DNA from: Cryptomeria japonica
Lineage: Eukaryota > Streptophyta > Pinopsida > Cupressales > Cupressaceae
DNA length: 64,000 nucleotides
Assembly: GCF_030272615.1 (NCBI RefSeq)
Contig: NC_081411.1
Coordinates: 836,930,136 to 836,994,135 of the forward strand
Reading direction: 5' to 3'
Positions 48,669 to 60,298 of the stretch are shown piece after piece. How positions within the stretch are numbered: the stretch's first letter is position 1; the number at the start of each line of letters is the position of its first letter. The notes beneath the pieces are model-generated. The model did not search any database and was not told the origin of the DNA. It worked only from the letters and a program-made list of their open reading frames with translations. Both the position numbers and the translations under genes were made by a program.

Positions 48669-49475
48669 GTATGTACCTTATCTCGAGCTTGTATGCAACA
48701 TTCTGTATAAATTTCCATGTTTTTTGGTATGTGTTAGTCTATTGTGGATTTTTTTTAATTTTCATCATTGTGTTTTAGCACTTTTGCCTTGTAGTTTAGC
48801 GCATATGCATCGTATATTAGCGCTTATACTAGTTTAGAATTTTTACCTTGTATGTTCACGCTTTCATTGCAAATGTTAATGCATATGATAGTTTATCACT
48901 TTTGTTTGGTGTGTTTGTGCTTTTGTTGAAAGGGTTATCACTTTTGTTTAATTTCATGCATTTGTTTTGTTTGTTAGCACTTTTGTTTGATTTCTCACCT
49001 TTGCTTAATAGAATAATGCATTTGTTTCGAGGGATATCACTTTTGGTTAAGGTGAATTTGCTTAATTTTGACTATGTTAAAATGCAATCAGATGATTTGA
49101 TTTAGACATTCTAATGTGCGAATTTGATTGATAAGTATTGAATTAATGTCTAATTGATATGGATTTTGAAAAATTTGATTGATAGGATAAATGATTGATT
49201 GATGATTTGATTGGTAGATTGATAGATTGATAGATTAGCTCTAAGAGACTAAGTCAGTCTCTGATAAAGAACTTGACAGAGTTGACTAAACTTAGTGATT
49301 GATAGAAAATCATATTTGATGATTTAAAAGTTGATTGATAGCTCGATTTTCTTTGTAGAAAAGATTTACTGATTGTTGACATGATTGATCATTTGTTTGA
49401 TAGATTGATAGATTAGTGATCTCTTAGATTTGATAGATAGATGATTGATAGAGATAAAATTATTTTATTAAATAG
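48669..49475 (+). other. Probable intron in the PMD frame
   Basis: The donor GTATGT and acceptor AAATAG bound 807 bp of AT-rich, repeat-like DNA (ACTTTTGTTTG variants at 48780-49060, GATTGATAGATT variants at 49130-49460). Joining the flanks keeps the phase. Inferred from sequence only. Confidence 0.4.
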
Positions 49476-50148
49476 GAGAAGCGTGATGTTCTCTAGTTTT
49501 GAGAGAAATTCCTGGCCATGCGCCATTTAGTGCCAGAGCTTACACAGTATGAGATTAGACACATAGATTCCTGTGGATTATGCCATTTATTGTACATACC
49601 TGATATTACCCATAATAGGGGTTTTCTGACTGCCTTAGCAGAGAGATGTCATGGCGAGCATAACACTTTCCACCTGCCCACTGGTGAGATCAGTGTTGCA
49701 CTTGAGGATGCCTACATGATTCTACACATCCCCGTGACTGGTAAGTTAGTCCAGTATGATTTTTCAAGATCTTAGAGGGACATAGGCTTGCAAAGTCATG
49801 TTTGGTGATAAGAGCATTTCTAGAGGAGAGATCTGATGGGAGGATATGATTATGTACTATGATACTCTCCTAGTTATTCATGCAGGATTGATTGACAAAT
49901 TCATCTATCAAGATAGGAGATCTTGAGGTTTCGATGTTGGTTGGGGTCGGATTCTACAGAGCATGATGCAACATTAGAATCACTATGCATGGGATGTTTG
50001 TATGCTTTCTCATTTATATCATGATCTTCATCAGGTTGTCTTTGATGATGGTGATAGTCTATGTATAGGATGCACACTTTTACAGATCTGGTGTTGGGAG
50101 CACATTGTTGTTACCCAACCTATTCATCATAGAGTTTGTGGTGATAGG

Positions 50149-50922
50149 TGTTGGCAAATGCACACTCCAATGAGAAAGTGTAGGTGATTGAAGGTTTTGT
50201 CATTGATGGCAACCTTGCAATCATATGATACCAGCAAGATAGGATACTCGCACTGGCAATGACAAACTCTACACTGGCACATAGAACAATAGCAGTGAAA
50301 GGAAGGATATCGACACCCTGGCTGACAGGAATTTTGTTTATAATGTATTTTGTAATTAATTGTAAAATCATTGTAAGCTGACATGGCAAGTTGTAAAATG
50401 ACTCATATATGTATGAGATCATTATAGAACATTTTGGAAGAAGGATATAGGCAAAATTATGCAGACCTAATATGTGAACTATAGGTTAAGGGTTTATGTA
50501 TGTAGTAGAGCTTAAACCAATACTGGATCTAGCATATCAGATGCTAATCTGAAGTAGTACAAGACATTGGATTAATATAATCCATTTTGTAAGTCAGTGT
50601 GACTTCTTTTGTAATTGAGTTGTGAGCTCTAGGCACTTGGCCTTCCTGCATATGCAGGCCCCTATTGTAAGAGTAATATTCCCTTATTGGCTAGTAAGCG
50701 AATATTGTGGGTCACAAATCCCATAAAGGTTTTTCCCACACCGGGTTTCCTCATTAAAATATTGTGTTATGGTGTGGTTCTCATGTGGTTGTTGTTATTC
50801 TTGTTTACTGGTACACAATTTTAATATACTTTTCATGTTTTAAGTCAAGTAAATTTACAAACCAGTCAGATACTGATTCACACCCCCCCTTGTCAGTATC
50901 TTTGGGAATCCTAATCCTAACA
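50149..50922 (+). repeat. Element B 5' LTR
   Basis: 774 bp, TGTTGGCAAATGCACAC to CCTAATCCTAACA. It shares the GATTCAC-C-run block and the CCCATAAAGGTTTTTCCC module with element A. Confidence 0.92.
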
Positions 50923-50924
50923 AT

Positions 50925-50936
50925 TGGTATCAGAGC
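50925..50936 (+). other. Element B primer-binding site (initiator tRNA-Met)
   Basis: TGGTATCAGAGC two bases after the LTR. Confidence 0.93.
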
Positions 50937-50993
50937 CTGGTCCTCTATTTTCAGAAGCCTAATAGCTTGAGGAAGATCTTGTCACTGGTAGAG

Positions 50994-52067
50994 ATGGAAA
51001 ACTTGAGAGAAAATTTGAAAATAACTCTTTTAGACTATGATGCAAAAAAGGTGAAAAATATCAAACTTGAAGATGATCTAAAGTCTGCTCAGGATATTAT
51101 TCAAGCACTTCAAGAAAATCTTACCATTGCAAGAAATAAGAGAAGAGAACTTTGTGAAAAGATGCAGAATGAGAATGATGAAAAAGAAACTCTTAATGAT
51201 TTGGTAAACAAGCTAAGACAAGAGATCAGTACAACACAGAATGAGATGCAAGATATGACTATGAGATTTTGTAAAGAAATTGAAGATAGAAAGAAGAATG
51301 AAGAAGACTTGACTAGAAGACTAAATGATACTGGAAATGAAAACACAAGACTTAGTCATGAAAATGATATGTTGAAGACAGATCTAATGCACACACAAAA
51401 TGACAGAACTGAACTCATAAGACAGAAAGGAATCTTGGAAAGTGAACTAATTGCTGCAAATCATCACAAGGAAAAATTCAAGAAAAGTTCAGAAGAACAT
51501 GGTGACATGCTGAAGAATCAGAAACCTAATGGTGATACAAATGGCCATGGCTTTGAAGTTGGTGAAAGCTCCAGTACTACAAACAATCATGATCATAGAA
51601 AATAGGTAAGACAACCTACTTCTTACAAGTTTAATAGCAAATTATTTAACTGTAACAAGTATGGTCATAGAGAAAATCAATGTAGATCTAGAAATTATCA
51701 GAACACTAATACACCCACCGACCAATGTTCTAAATGCAACAAAGTTGGTCATAATTCAGAAAATTGTAGAATGAATGTGAGATGTTATGTTTGTGAAAGA
51801 TTTGGGCACTTATCTAATCAATGTAGAACACATACCAGCATAGGATATGGGAAAGCTATTCAGAAGAACAATGTGACTTGTTATGCATGTAACAAGATTG
51901 GACATATTACTAAATTTTGTAGAAGGAAGGCATCACCGACAAATAAAAAAGGTCCTAGTTTGAAAGGTAAAGAAAAAGTTGAAGAGGTAAAGCAAGAATT
52001 CTCAAAACAATGGATTAGAAAGTCAGATCAGAATGTTGATATGATTACTCCTCCACTGGTAAAATAA
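50994..52067 (+). pseudogene. Element B ORF1: Gag-like coiled-coil and zinc-knuckle protein
   Basis: Starts at the ATG at 50994. About 200 residues of Lys/Glu/Asn-rich likely coiled coil end at a TAG (51603-51605), where element A has a sense codon. The same frame then continues with knuckles: one degenerate (FNCNKYGHRENQC, no first Cys) and three complete (CSKCNKVGHNSENC, CYVCERFGHLSNQC, CYACNKIGHITKFC; about 51725-51925). It ends in a basic segment (KGKEKVEEVKQEF). Element A has its single early stop elsewhere, so the family ancestor presumably had one continuous frame. Confidence 0.85.
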
Positions 52068-52409
52068 AGTAATACTCCACTGACAGGTGACTCTTCATCT
52101 AACTGAAGAAAATTCTTTTGGGGGTTCAGCAACAAAATGAAAAACATGCTATTATTCCCTCGGTAGATGGTGAGAAGTTGAAATTACTTCTATACCAGCA
52201 GATGACTTAAGTTGTGACTTAACCGACAAGCATTAAATGTGGTAGTTGGTGAAAATAACATTATAAAGCAAGTGTTTTGGCTCTTTATCATTCACCGAGC
52301 ATTTAGATCTTTAAGAGTGCAAAATTCCCGAGCAAAGGTACTCTAAGAAAAGAAGTGAAGCAACCCATCAAAGCATTCATCCTTAAGGATGATTGAGGTA
52401 TTTATAGCT

Positions 52410-55400
52410 ATGGCATCTTCATCCACTCCTAAATTTATTGCAAACCCTACTGTTGTTGAAGTTGTTAAGCAACCTAGACCCATTTTTCAGCTTGTTCCTA
52501 AAATTGCTAAGAAAGATGATAGCATAGGTGCATTCTCTCAAATCCCTAAAGGAGTAGTATATGTCGAAGACCCTAGAATGTATATACATTGTCATATTGA
52601 TGAACTAGGTGATGATGAAATTAAAAATATGTATGAGACTGTAATTTGTGATGAATCCGAAAATGTCAAACGTGAACATAAGATAGTAGAAACCCTAGGT
52701 TTCACTGAAATACTTAGTATCTCGGATTTCCCCAAGGATATCATAAGGATTGTATTAAGCAGAGCACATGGTGAATTCTTCTGGTTAGACTCTATTCATA
52801 AAATCACAAAAGAAGCAGTAAAAGTTGTAACAGGGTTACCCTCCACTGGCAACAGACCTAACAAAACTAAGAAGGTCTCAAATGACTTAGTGACAAACCT
52901 AACCAGTGCAACATTTGATAAGAGATCTCTAAGGGTAAATGATGTGAAGGATACAAATATCAGATTTATCAATATGATCTTAGGTTATAAGGCTACTTAT
53001 GTAAATAGGTTAAACTCAGTTTCTAGCCTATTTATTAAGAGTGCCTATGATATGGTAAATGATAATGCAAGAATAGACATATGTGAATGACTCAAAGATG
53101 AGTTGATAAACAATTTGGGTAAGATCAAAAGAGACAAGAAAGGGACATTTAGATTTGGAAACTTACTTGTTTGTATGATGCTATACATAACCAAACAAGT
53201 ACCCAGTATTGGTGCTAAAGATTTTGGATTTGATATACCACTAGGAAAGCAACTATTAGAACTATTAAACAATATGGGAGAGAACAGGGAGAAAAACATA
53301 AATGAGCATTTTCAAGCATTTAAGGCTCAAATGAAGAACAAAGTAAGACTATCACAAGCTATTGTGGATAAGTATCAAAAGGAAATCTGTTTTGTAATCA
53401 AGAAAGATGAAATTTGGATGGAGGCAATTATCCCTAGAACCATCTGGGTAACTGAAATGGGCTATGAGATAGATGATAACATCATAGAAACTTATGCAAA
53501 AGCCCTCCTTGAAGCTCCTAATGAACCGGAAGAGAAAGTATTTGGTAGTATAGAAACAATTGAGAGCACTATACAATCAAGAAAAAGAGTTAAGAAGGTA
53601 GAAGCAACCATTAGAAAGGAACCCAACAGGCAAAGGAAATCAAGGAAGACGTGCTAAAACAAACTGGTATAACTGAAAGTGAGTTGGAAGCACTTCAACC
53701 AGAAACTCACCTTTCCCCAATTCAATCTTCTTCAGAAAGTGACATACTTGTTGTATTCAAGAGAGTTGAGAGGAAAAGAAAACCTTCACCGACACCTTTT
53801 CCTACACCAAAAAGGGCAAGACAGAAGAAACAGGCAGTAAGGCCTCCATCAAAGAAGATAATTCCTAAGAAGAAGGTGAAACAAACTATTGCCCCCATTG
53901 ACAAAATTCTTAGTGAAATTACAGAGGATGGTAAGCTGAAGAACATCAATAAAATGTACAATACACTATCAGCTGATGATAAGAAAGTATAGAGAACAGT
54001 GTAATTCTACACTTAGATATATACAAGAAATTTTTGATACAAATTGTTGATGAAATTCCAAATAACTTGTATATGAGATTAGAAGCTAGAAGATTATCTA
54101 TTGTTGAACTAGATAAAAAGATCAAAATTGAAAAGTTACTGGCAGTGCATCTAGTTAACTCACCTGATAAAATACACAAATTAATCAGTGAGGCTAACCA
54201 GATAATATTCTCTACTGCTCACCGGCATGTAGCATTAATGGCTGGCAGAGTAACTGAAGTATCTGAGGAAACAACTGATGGATGGGATATTTTCTTTGTG
54301 GAGAAAGAAAAAGAGGAATAATTACTCAAACCTAAAACTATCAGAGTATATCAAAAGGATAGAGACAAGGGTAAAGGCAAGGTAGGTGAACCACCAAGTT
54401 TTAAAATAACCAATAATATGCCCCCACCTCCTTTAGATACTCCACCAATAGACACTACCACTAATCAACTGGTCACTGAGAGTATGGAGACTCCGGTAGA
54501 AGATACAAACCCTGAATCAAAAATTTTGTATATTGTAAATGTAGATACTTAGGAAGTTATTGTTGTGGTTGACAAAGAGACCACTGAGGATAAGGAGAAA
54601 GATGTGACCACAGAGTCACCGACTGCTGAGGTTGAGTTAAACATAGAAAAACCTACAAAATAGAGCAACCAATAGAGGATACCATTGAGAAACCGGTAGA
54701 TATAACACACAAACCATTTGAAGAACTGACTAATCAAAGTTCAGAGGCACAAATTGAGGAACTGACAACTGAAAGCTCAGAGAAACCGTCTGACACACAT
54801 TTGGAGAAACCCAAACTAGTACGAGTTGAAGCAAAGGTATAGACAGAGATAGTGCCACTTGGCCAAACTAAAAAGCTTAAAACTTTTTTTGTAGAAATAC
54901 AAACTCTAACAGACCTACCAGAGGTTGAACCAAGCAAGGAAATAACTACAACCGGTAGCATGGCTATTGTGAAAACTGTTGGACAATCATTTGGAACAAC
55001 TATGATAGAATTCAGACCTACTAATGTAATAAAGGTATTATTAGATTCAATAAAGAAGATCATAGAATGCAATGCACAAGCCTATAAGGCTATCGATGAC
55101 ACTATACCTATTCTTAAATTGATAGCACCAAAGTGCAGTGTTAAGAATAAAGATTCTTTAGGTCAACTAGACACATTGTTATCACCGACAACATAATAAC
55201 TGTTGATCAAATAAATGAGGATGCATTTAAGGAGAGGATGATAATGGAAAAAGATAAATTCTTTAAGGATATTATAAATAAGAACAAGGAGAAAATGGAT
55301 ACTCTATTACCGTAACTTGGAGAAATAATTCTTGACTTCAAGAAACTGTACAGGGATACTTGCAAAAAAAATGTCTTAACAGAGGATCTTGATAAAGAGA

Positions 55401-55843
55401 TCAAAAAATCTCAAGAGAAGTTAAATAATATTGCTGACAATTTGATTGGAACATCAGATTCATTTTTGGAATTAGAAAAGAAAATTGCAGAGCAGGAAGA
55501 GAAAATCAAGAAATTGGAGAAAGACAAACAAGGAATAAAGGATAAGGCAAAGGACATAAAATACAGACTTAGTCCAAGACTAGAGTATCTTATTTCTTTG
55601 AGAAAATAAATATCTGAGGCTCTAGTTCCCAGACTGAAGACACCGAAAGAGAAAATGCACATACTCACCGATACAGTGCAGAGAACACAAGAGGCAATAA
55701 AAGACTGCAAAACATTCAACAATGACATAAATTTAGTTTTGACAGATATCTTTCAGATTGTAACCCACCGGTTACAAGAATCCAGGAAGGACTCCACTGA
55801 CAGCAAATGGCAACCTTTGTCATTGATGTCAAAGGGGAAGTAG
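52410..55843 (+). pseudogene. Element B ORF2: long unknown protein
   Basis: Starts at the ATG at 52410 (the one at 52389 is upstream and not shared with A). Length is about 1,100 codons. Parts: N-terminal block shared with A; a central block absent from A (about 52670-54040) with FFWLDSIHKITKEAVKVVTG, FRFGNLLVCMMLYITKQVPS and IIPRTIWVTEMGYEI, which reads as a globular domain I cannot name; a basic linker rich in Lys, Pro and Arg (53770-53890); then the block with LDKKIKIEKLL shared with A; a Thr/Glu-rich stretch (54420-54840); and a coiled-coil C-terminus (55010-55790). Stops lie at 53088, 54319, 54550 and 54840, with frameshifts near 53650 and 54010. The function is unknown. Confidence 0.72.
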
Positions 55844-55969
55844 TGGAATGAGAAAAATGGTTAGAAGGAAGGGGCTTCATTTGCTTAGGGGGAGCATACA
55901 ATTTTGGCACTTTTTTTGGATATCATTTAGGACACTTTTTTTTTTCTCATGAGTGTTGCCATCAATGCC

Positions 55970-55981
55970 AAAGTAGGAGAT
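55970..55981 (+). other. Element B polypurine tract
   Basis: AAAGTAGGAGAT directly before the LTR, preceded by TTGCCATCAATGCC. An extra tract TAGGGGGAGCA lies at about 55878. Confidence 0.82.
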
Positions 55982-56772
55982 TATTGGAAAATGCACACTC
56001 CAATGAGAAATTGTAGGTGATTGAAGGTTTTTTCATTGATGGCAACTTTGCAATCATATGATACTGGCAAGATAGGATACTGGCACTGACAATGACAAAC
56101 TCTACACCAGCACATAGAACACCGACAGTGAAAGGAAGGATACCGACACCCTGGCCGATAGGAATTTTGTTTATAATTTATTTTGTAATTAATTTTAAAA
56201 TCATTGTAAGATGACATGGCAAGTTGTAAAATGACTCATATATGTATGAGATCATTATAAAACATTTTGGAAGAAGGATATAGGCGAAATTATGCAGACC
56301 TAATATGCGAACTATAGGTTAAGGGTGTATGTATGTAGTAGAGTTTAAACCAGTACTAGATCTGACATAGCAGATGCTAATCTGAAGTAGTACAAGACAT
56401 TGGATTAATATAATCCACTCTGTAAATTCAGTGTGACTTCTTTTGTAATTAAGTAGTGAGCTCTAGGCACTTGGCCTTCCTGCATGTGCAGGCCCCTATT
56501 GTAAGAGTAATATTCCCTTATTGGCTAGTAAGTGAATATTGTGGGTCACAAATCCCACCAAGGTTTTTCCCACACTGGGTTTCCTCATTAAAATACTATG
56601 TTATGGTGTGCTTCTCATGTGGTTGTTGTTATTCTTGTTTACTACATTATTTCTTGTTTACCGGTACACAGTTTTAATATGCTTTTCATGTTTTAAGTAA
56701 AGTAAATTTTCAAAGCGGTCAGGTTGTGATTCACCCCCCCTCTCAGTATCTTTGGGAATCCTAATCCTAACA
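55982..56772 (+). repeat. Element B 3' LTR
   Basis: 791 bp. The start TATTGGAAAATGC is a decay of TGTTGGCAAATGC, and the end is CCTAACA followed by ATAGG. Confidence 0.9.
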
Positions 56773-58175
56773 ATAGGCAGCCATATGTCTATTTATATAC
56801 AGGTATCCTTACTCAGCCTAAGCTAGGTAAGATGGAGTATTGGCGCTTGGTTCTAGATTCAATAGATAGCATAATTTGGAGACCTTATATCAACTGTGAG
56901 CCATGGATGGATGATGTGCAGACATTACCATATATTTTGCAGAGTAGATATTTGATTGGTTGCACTCCATACATTATTGAGTGACAGTTGATTGGTTATA
57001 TTTTGAGACAGTTTAAGATTATTCAACACATGCCTACTAGTGTTTCCATGTATGCATGATGATACAAGGATAGGTAAGATTGGGGACCTTCTTTGTCTTT
57101 AGAGATAGCATGCATAAAGTTTTTGGTTGCTCCTATGGTTGCTTATGATTTGAGATTACACATTTTGGATCTCGGGGTCACTGCAGATTATGCTTAGTAC
57201 ATGCTTGCACACCCTTTTCCTCATATCACTGATCCAACAGACCCTCCTTCCAGATCAGAAGATGAGGAGGATGATTTAGATGATCCCATCATTAGGAGAT
57301 GGAGATAGAGGCAAGAGATTAGAGCTACTCGAAAGGCCAGAGATGAGGGGGATGAGGGAGGATATGGAGGCAGTAGGAGACCTGGGCAGAGAGGAGGTCG
57401 ATTGAGAGTCCGTGGAGGAACTTTTGGACCGATTAGCAGGGTTGAGAGACCACTTCCCATGGGAGGGATACATGCAGGGAAAGGATGAGAGCAGTGAGAG
57501 GATTACCCTCTCTAGGAGGAGGCAAGAGTACTGGATTAGACATGGGCCGAGGGAGGGGCATTGATTTTGGTCAGATTTGTCTAGATCCTAGGGTTATTGT
57601 AACTCATGACGGAGGGGATGAGGTGGAGGAGAACTCAGAGGATCATGTTCCTCTCATTAGGTGACGGGTCTTAAGGGCTACTAGGGTTGAGACTCCAGTA
57701 GGTGGAGAGGGAGGTGGAGATGAGGGGATGCAGGATGTACCTCAGTAGGATGTGCTAGAGAAAGAGACCCTAGATGATCACAGACTATAGATAGATCAAT
57801 TTAGGGCACAGGTATAGATACTTATGATAGAGAGAGACAAGGATTTTAGGAGAGATCAGGATACCCAAGCCCTAGTTGATCACATTCAGCAGGTTGGATC
57901 TGACACTCTCTTAGCTGATACCATCAGAGCATTATTTCGGGCTAGGAAGGAGACTCCACATTAGTGGCAACTATATGAGGATTTAGTCTCAGAGAGTCAG
58001 AGAGAATGGAGCTATCAGACTATTGTGAGGATGGTTACCAGCAGTGGTGGGGTCATGAGATGTCCTCAAAGGAGTGGGGATCGGGGGGATAGGCATCTGG
58101 AGGATCTTCTCTCCTACAGCCATAGAGACAGACATAGTCAAGTGGTAGTGGCATACGAAAACCTTGACTTGTAGA

Positions 58176-60298
58176 CGTGATTTATATTGATAATGCACTG
58201 TATTTTGTTATTGATGTGATATCAATGGATACTTGGACTTTTTATTGTTTTATGATGATCTATATGCAGACATGGACTTTATATGATGTTGATGATTCAT
58301 AATTTATTATGCATGTTACTCTATATGATGATGATCTATATGCCTTGATTCATATATGTTGTGATTAGATGGATGGAAATTTGATGATCTTCTCTTTCCT
58401 TTATTTTCATGAAGATGATGCAATGATGATAAAATAAAAATGCTTTTGATTTTTTATTTTGATGATCATGGATGCAAATGAAATTAATTCTATAATTCTT
58501 TACTTAAATGATGCAAATGCAATGATCTATATGAGAATGCTTCTAATGATTACTTATGCAAATGAATGCATATGCATATGATGAAATGATTTTGCAAATG
58601 ATCTACATGAAATGTATTTGATTTCAAGTTTGATGTTTTTAAATGCAAATGATGATTATGAATGCAATTTATGGATGTAAATGAAAAATGATACTAACTT
58701 AAATGATATGCTTGATTAAACTCATGGGATGAATGCCTATATGTACTGATTATTCTTATAATGAAATGCTTATAATGATAAATGAATCTAAGTGCAAAGA
58801 TGCAACTAAATGACATTTAATGGATAAAAAGAACTACAATGATAATGATCCTAATGCAAATAATAATGATGATATACTACATAATTAATGAAACGCACTC
58901 AATGAAATTCAAACCAATGCAATGATTTAATGCAACTAAATGAAATGAATGAAAATGATTTAAATGATCCTAAAGATGAATGAACCTACAATGATCAAAT
59001 GCAAATTGTTTTTGTTTTGTCCAAGTATACTCAATCCTTATTTTGACTATTGATCTCTAAATGGAATGAAATGCTTATAATGTAATTGATAATGAATGCT
59101 TATAATTAGATGAATAATGAGATAATCTAAAAATGATCTAACTAAAATGATACTTCCATTCTTCATATCCTATCTTATAACAATGTTTAATTTCATCATT
59201 GAGCTTTAAAATATTGTAAGAAAATACAAGAAACTTGGCATAATAATTCAAGCTGGCCTGAGTATTTCTTACATGGATTTTGATGTAGCAAGTTTATACA
59301 AGCAACTTGATATAATGAATCAAGCTGACCTGAGTATTTCTTGCAAAACATAAAGGATTATCTCCTTTCAAGAATGACCCAAAACGTCCTCCTTGATCTT
59401 TTGCCAATCATATCCCTAGACAAGTACATACCTTAATAAGAGATAAACCACAAACAATAAACAAAGAAAATAATCATGCCCCATCATAGCTTCTGTAGTC
59501 ATGAACATCCTTGAGTCTCATAGAGTACATGATTAGCAATAAAACCAAGATATAAACACTGAATCTTGTATACCATTCACATGTTCTCATGGTCATTAAC
59601 TGATATAATCATCTTGATGAATAATCCTTGATAATCTTTTATTACTTGTTGGTTGAATCTTTGGTTTTTGAGTTTCACAATTCAGTTGCTACAAAATACC
59701 TTGATCTTTGTTGTTTTGTTGCTCATTATCTGTTTTAAAACCCTACATGTTTTGTTTTTCTAAGTTTTCTAGAATGTTTTGGATTTTCAAAGATTTAAAA
59801 GATCACCTTAGCAAAAGGAATTAGGATTTTTCCCCCAATGGAAACAAAACTTTATTACGAATGTATGAAAAATAATCAAAATCCATGGTAGGACATGATG
59901 CAGATTGATTGATTCTAATAAAATCCAAGACAATGACTACACTAAGTATGTCAAAGATTGATAATTGTTGATAAGATGCATATTTCCTGCTAGATGGTTT
60001 AGAGCAATGGATGCAAAACATGAAATGGATAGACTAGGATAGATGGAAGCAATAGATGTGATAGGATGGAGTGGATAGGTGCGCGAAGTGATCTCATAGA
60101 TGGAAGAACTCACTTTTAGATAGTGCATGTTCACTAGGTTTTCACTATCTAAAATTATTGCATTTTTTCCATATTTGATTTTTATTTGGTTGTTTTATGC
60201 CTTTTTTAGGGATTTTCTGCTTTTTTGCTTTTTACCGATTTCTTCAAGACTTTATATGCTTTTTACTGATTTTTTTCAAGATTTTATATCTCAAGTAT
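58176..60298. other. Non-coding stretch of T2 between the PMD frame and pol
   Basis: About 2.1 kb without a supported gene. From 58250 to 59160 it is dense in ATG, GATGAT and AATGCAAATGAT variants, a degenerate simple-sequence region. At 59229-59272 and 59299-59343 a segment of about 45 bp is repeated directly (AACTTG...CTGAGTATTTCTT). The rest (59350-60298) is AT-rich with nothing recognised. Confidence 0.5.
59229..59343. repeat. Direct repeat of about 45 bp, two copies
   Basis: The copies start at 59229 and 59299, differ at a few positions, and both end CTGAGTATTTCTT. About 26 bp lies between them. Confidence 0.75.

Larger units (their letters stand above)
50149..56772 (+). mobile_element. 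Element B: longer copy of the element A family
   Basis: 6624 bp flanked by ATAGG (50144-50148 and 56773-56777). It has LTRs at 50149-50922 and 55982-56772, a Met-tRNA primer site at 50925, ORF1 (Gag-like), a long ORF2 and a polypurine tract. No pol is present. It inserted into the T2 PMD frame, which resumes in phase after it. About 1.37 kb of ORF2 is present here that element A lacks. Confidence 0.92.
48594..58175 (+). pseudogene. Plant mobile domain (PMD) frame, antisense to T2, split by element B
   Basis: Probable first exon from the ATG at 48594, a GT-AG intron 48669-49475, then a second exon that stays in phase into MRHLVPELTQYEIRHIDSCG (49518). PMD-type features are TGEISVALEDAYMILHIPVTG (about 49690-49745), then GCTLLQIWCWEHI (50055-50110). 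Element B interrupts at 50149. After it the frame continues with WRPYINCEPW, YIIE, and LRQFKIIQHMP, as in PMD proteins. An Arg/Gly-rich tail (57350-57430) and a charged C-terminus follow. Many stops and frameshifts. PMD occurs in MAIN/MAIL1 proteins and in plant transposons; here it is a transposon passenger. Confidence 0.65.

Noticed and set aside
52670-54040. Extra block of element B ORF2 as an intron removed in element A
   Set aside because: The block starts with GT but does not end in AG, and it is open coding sequence over most of its length. A deletion explains it better.
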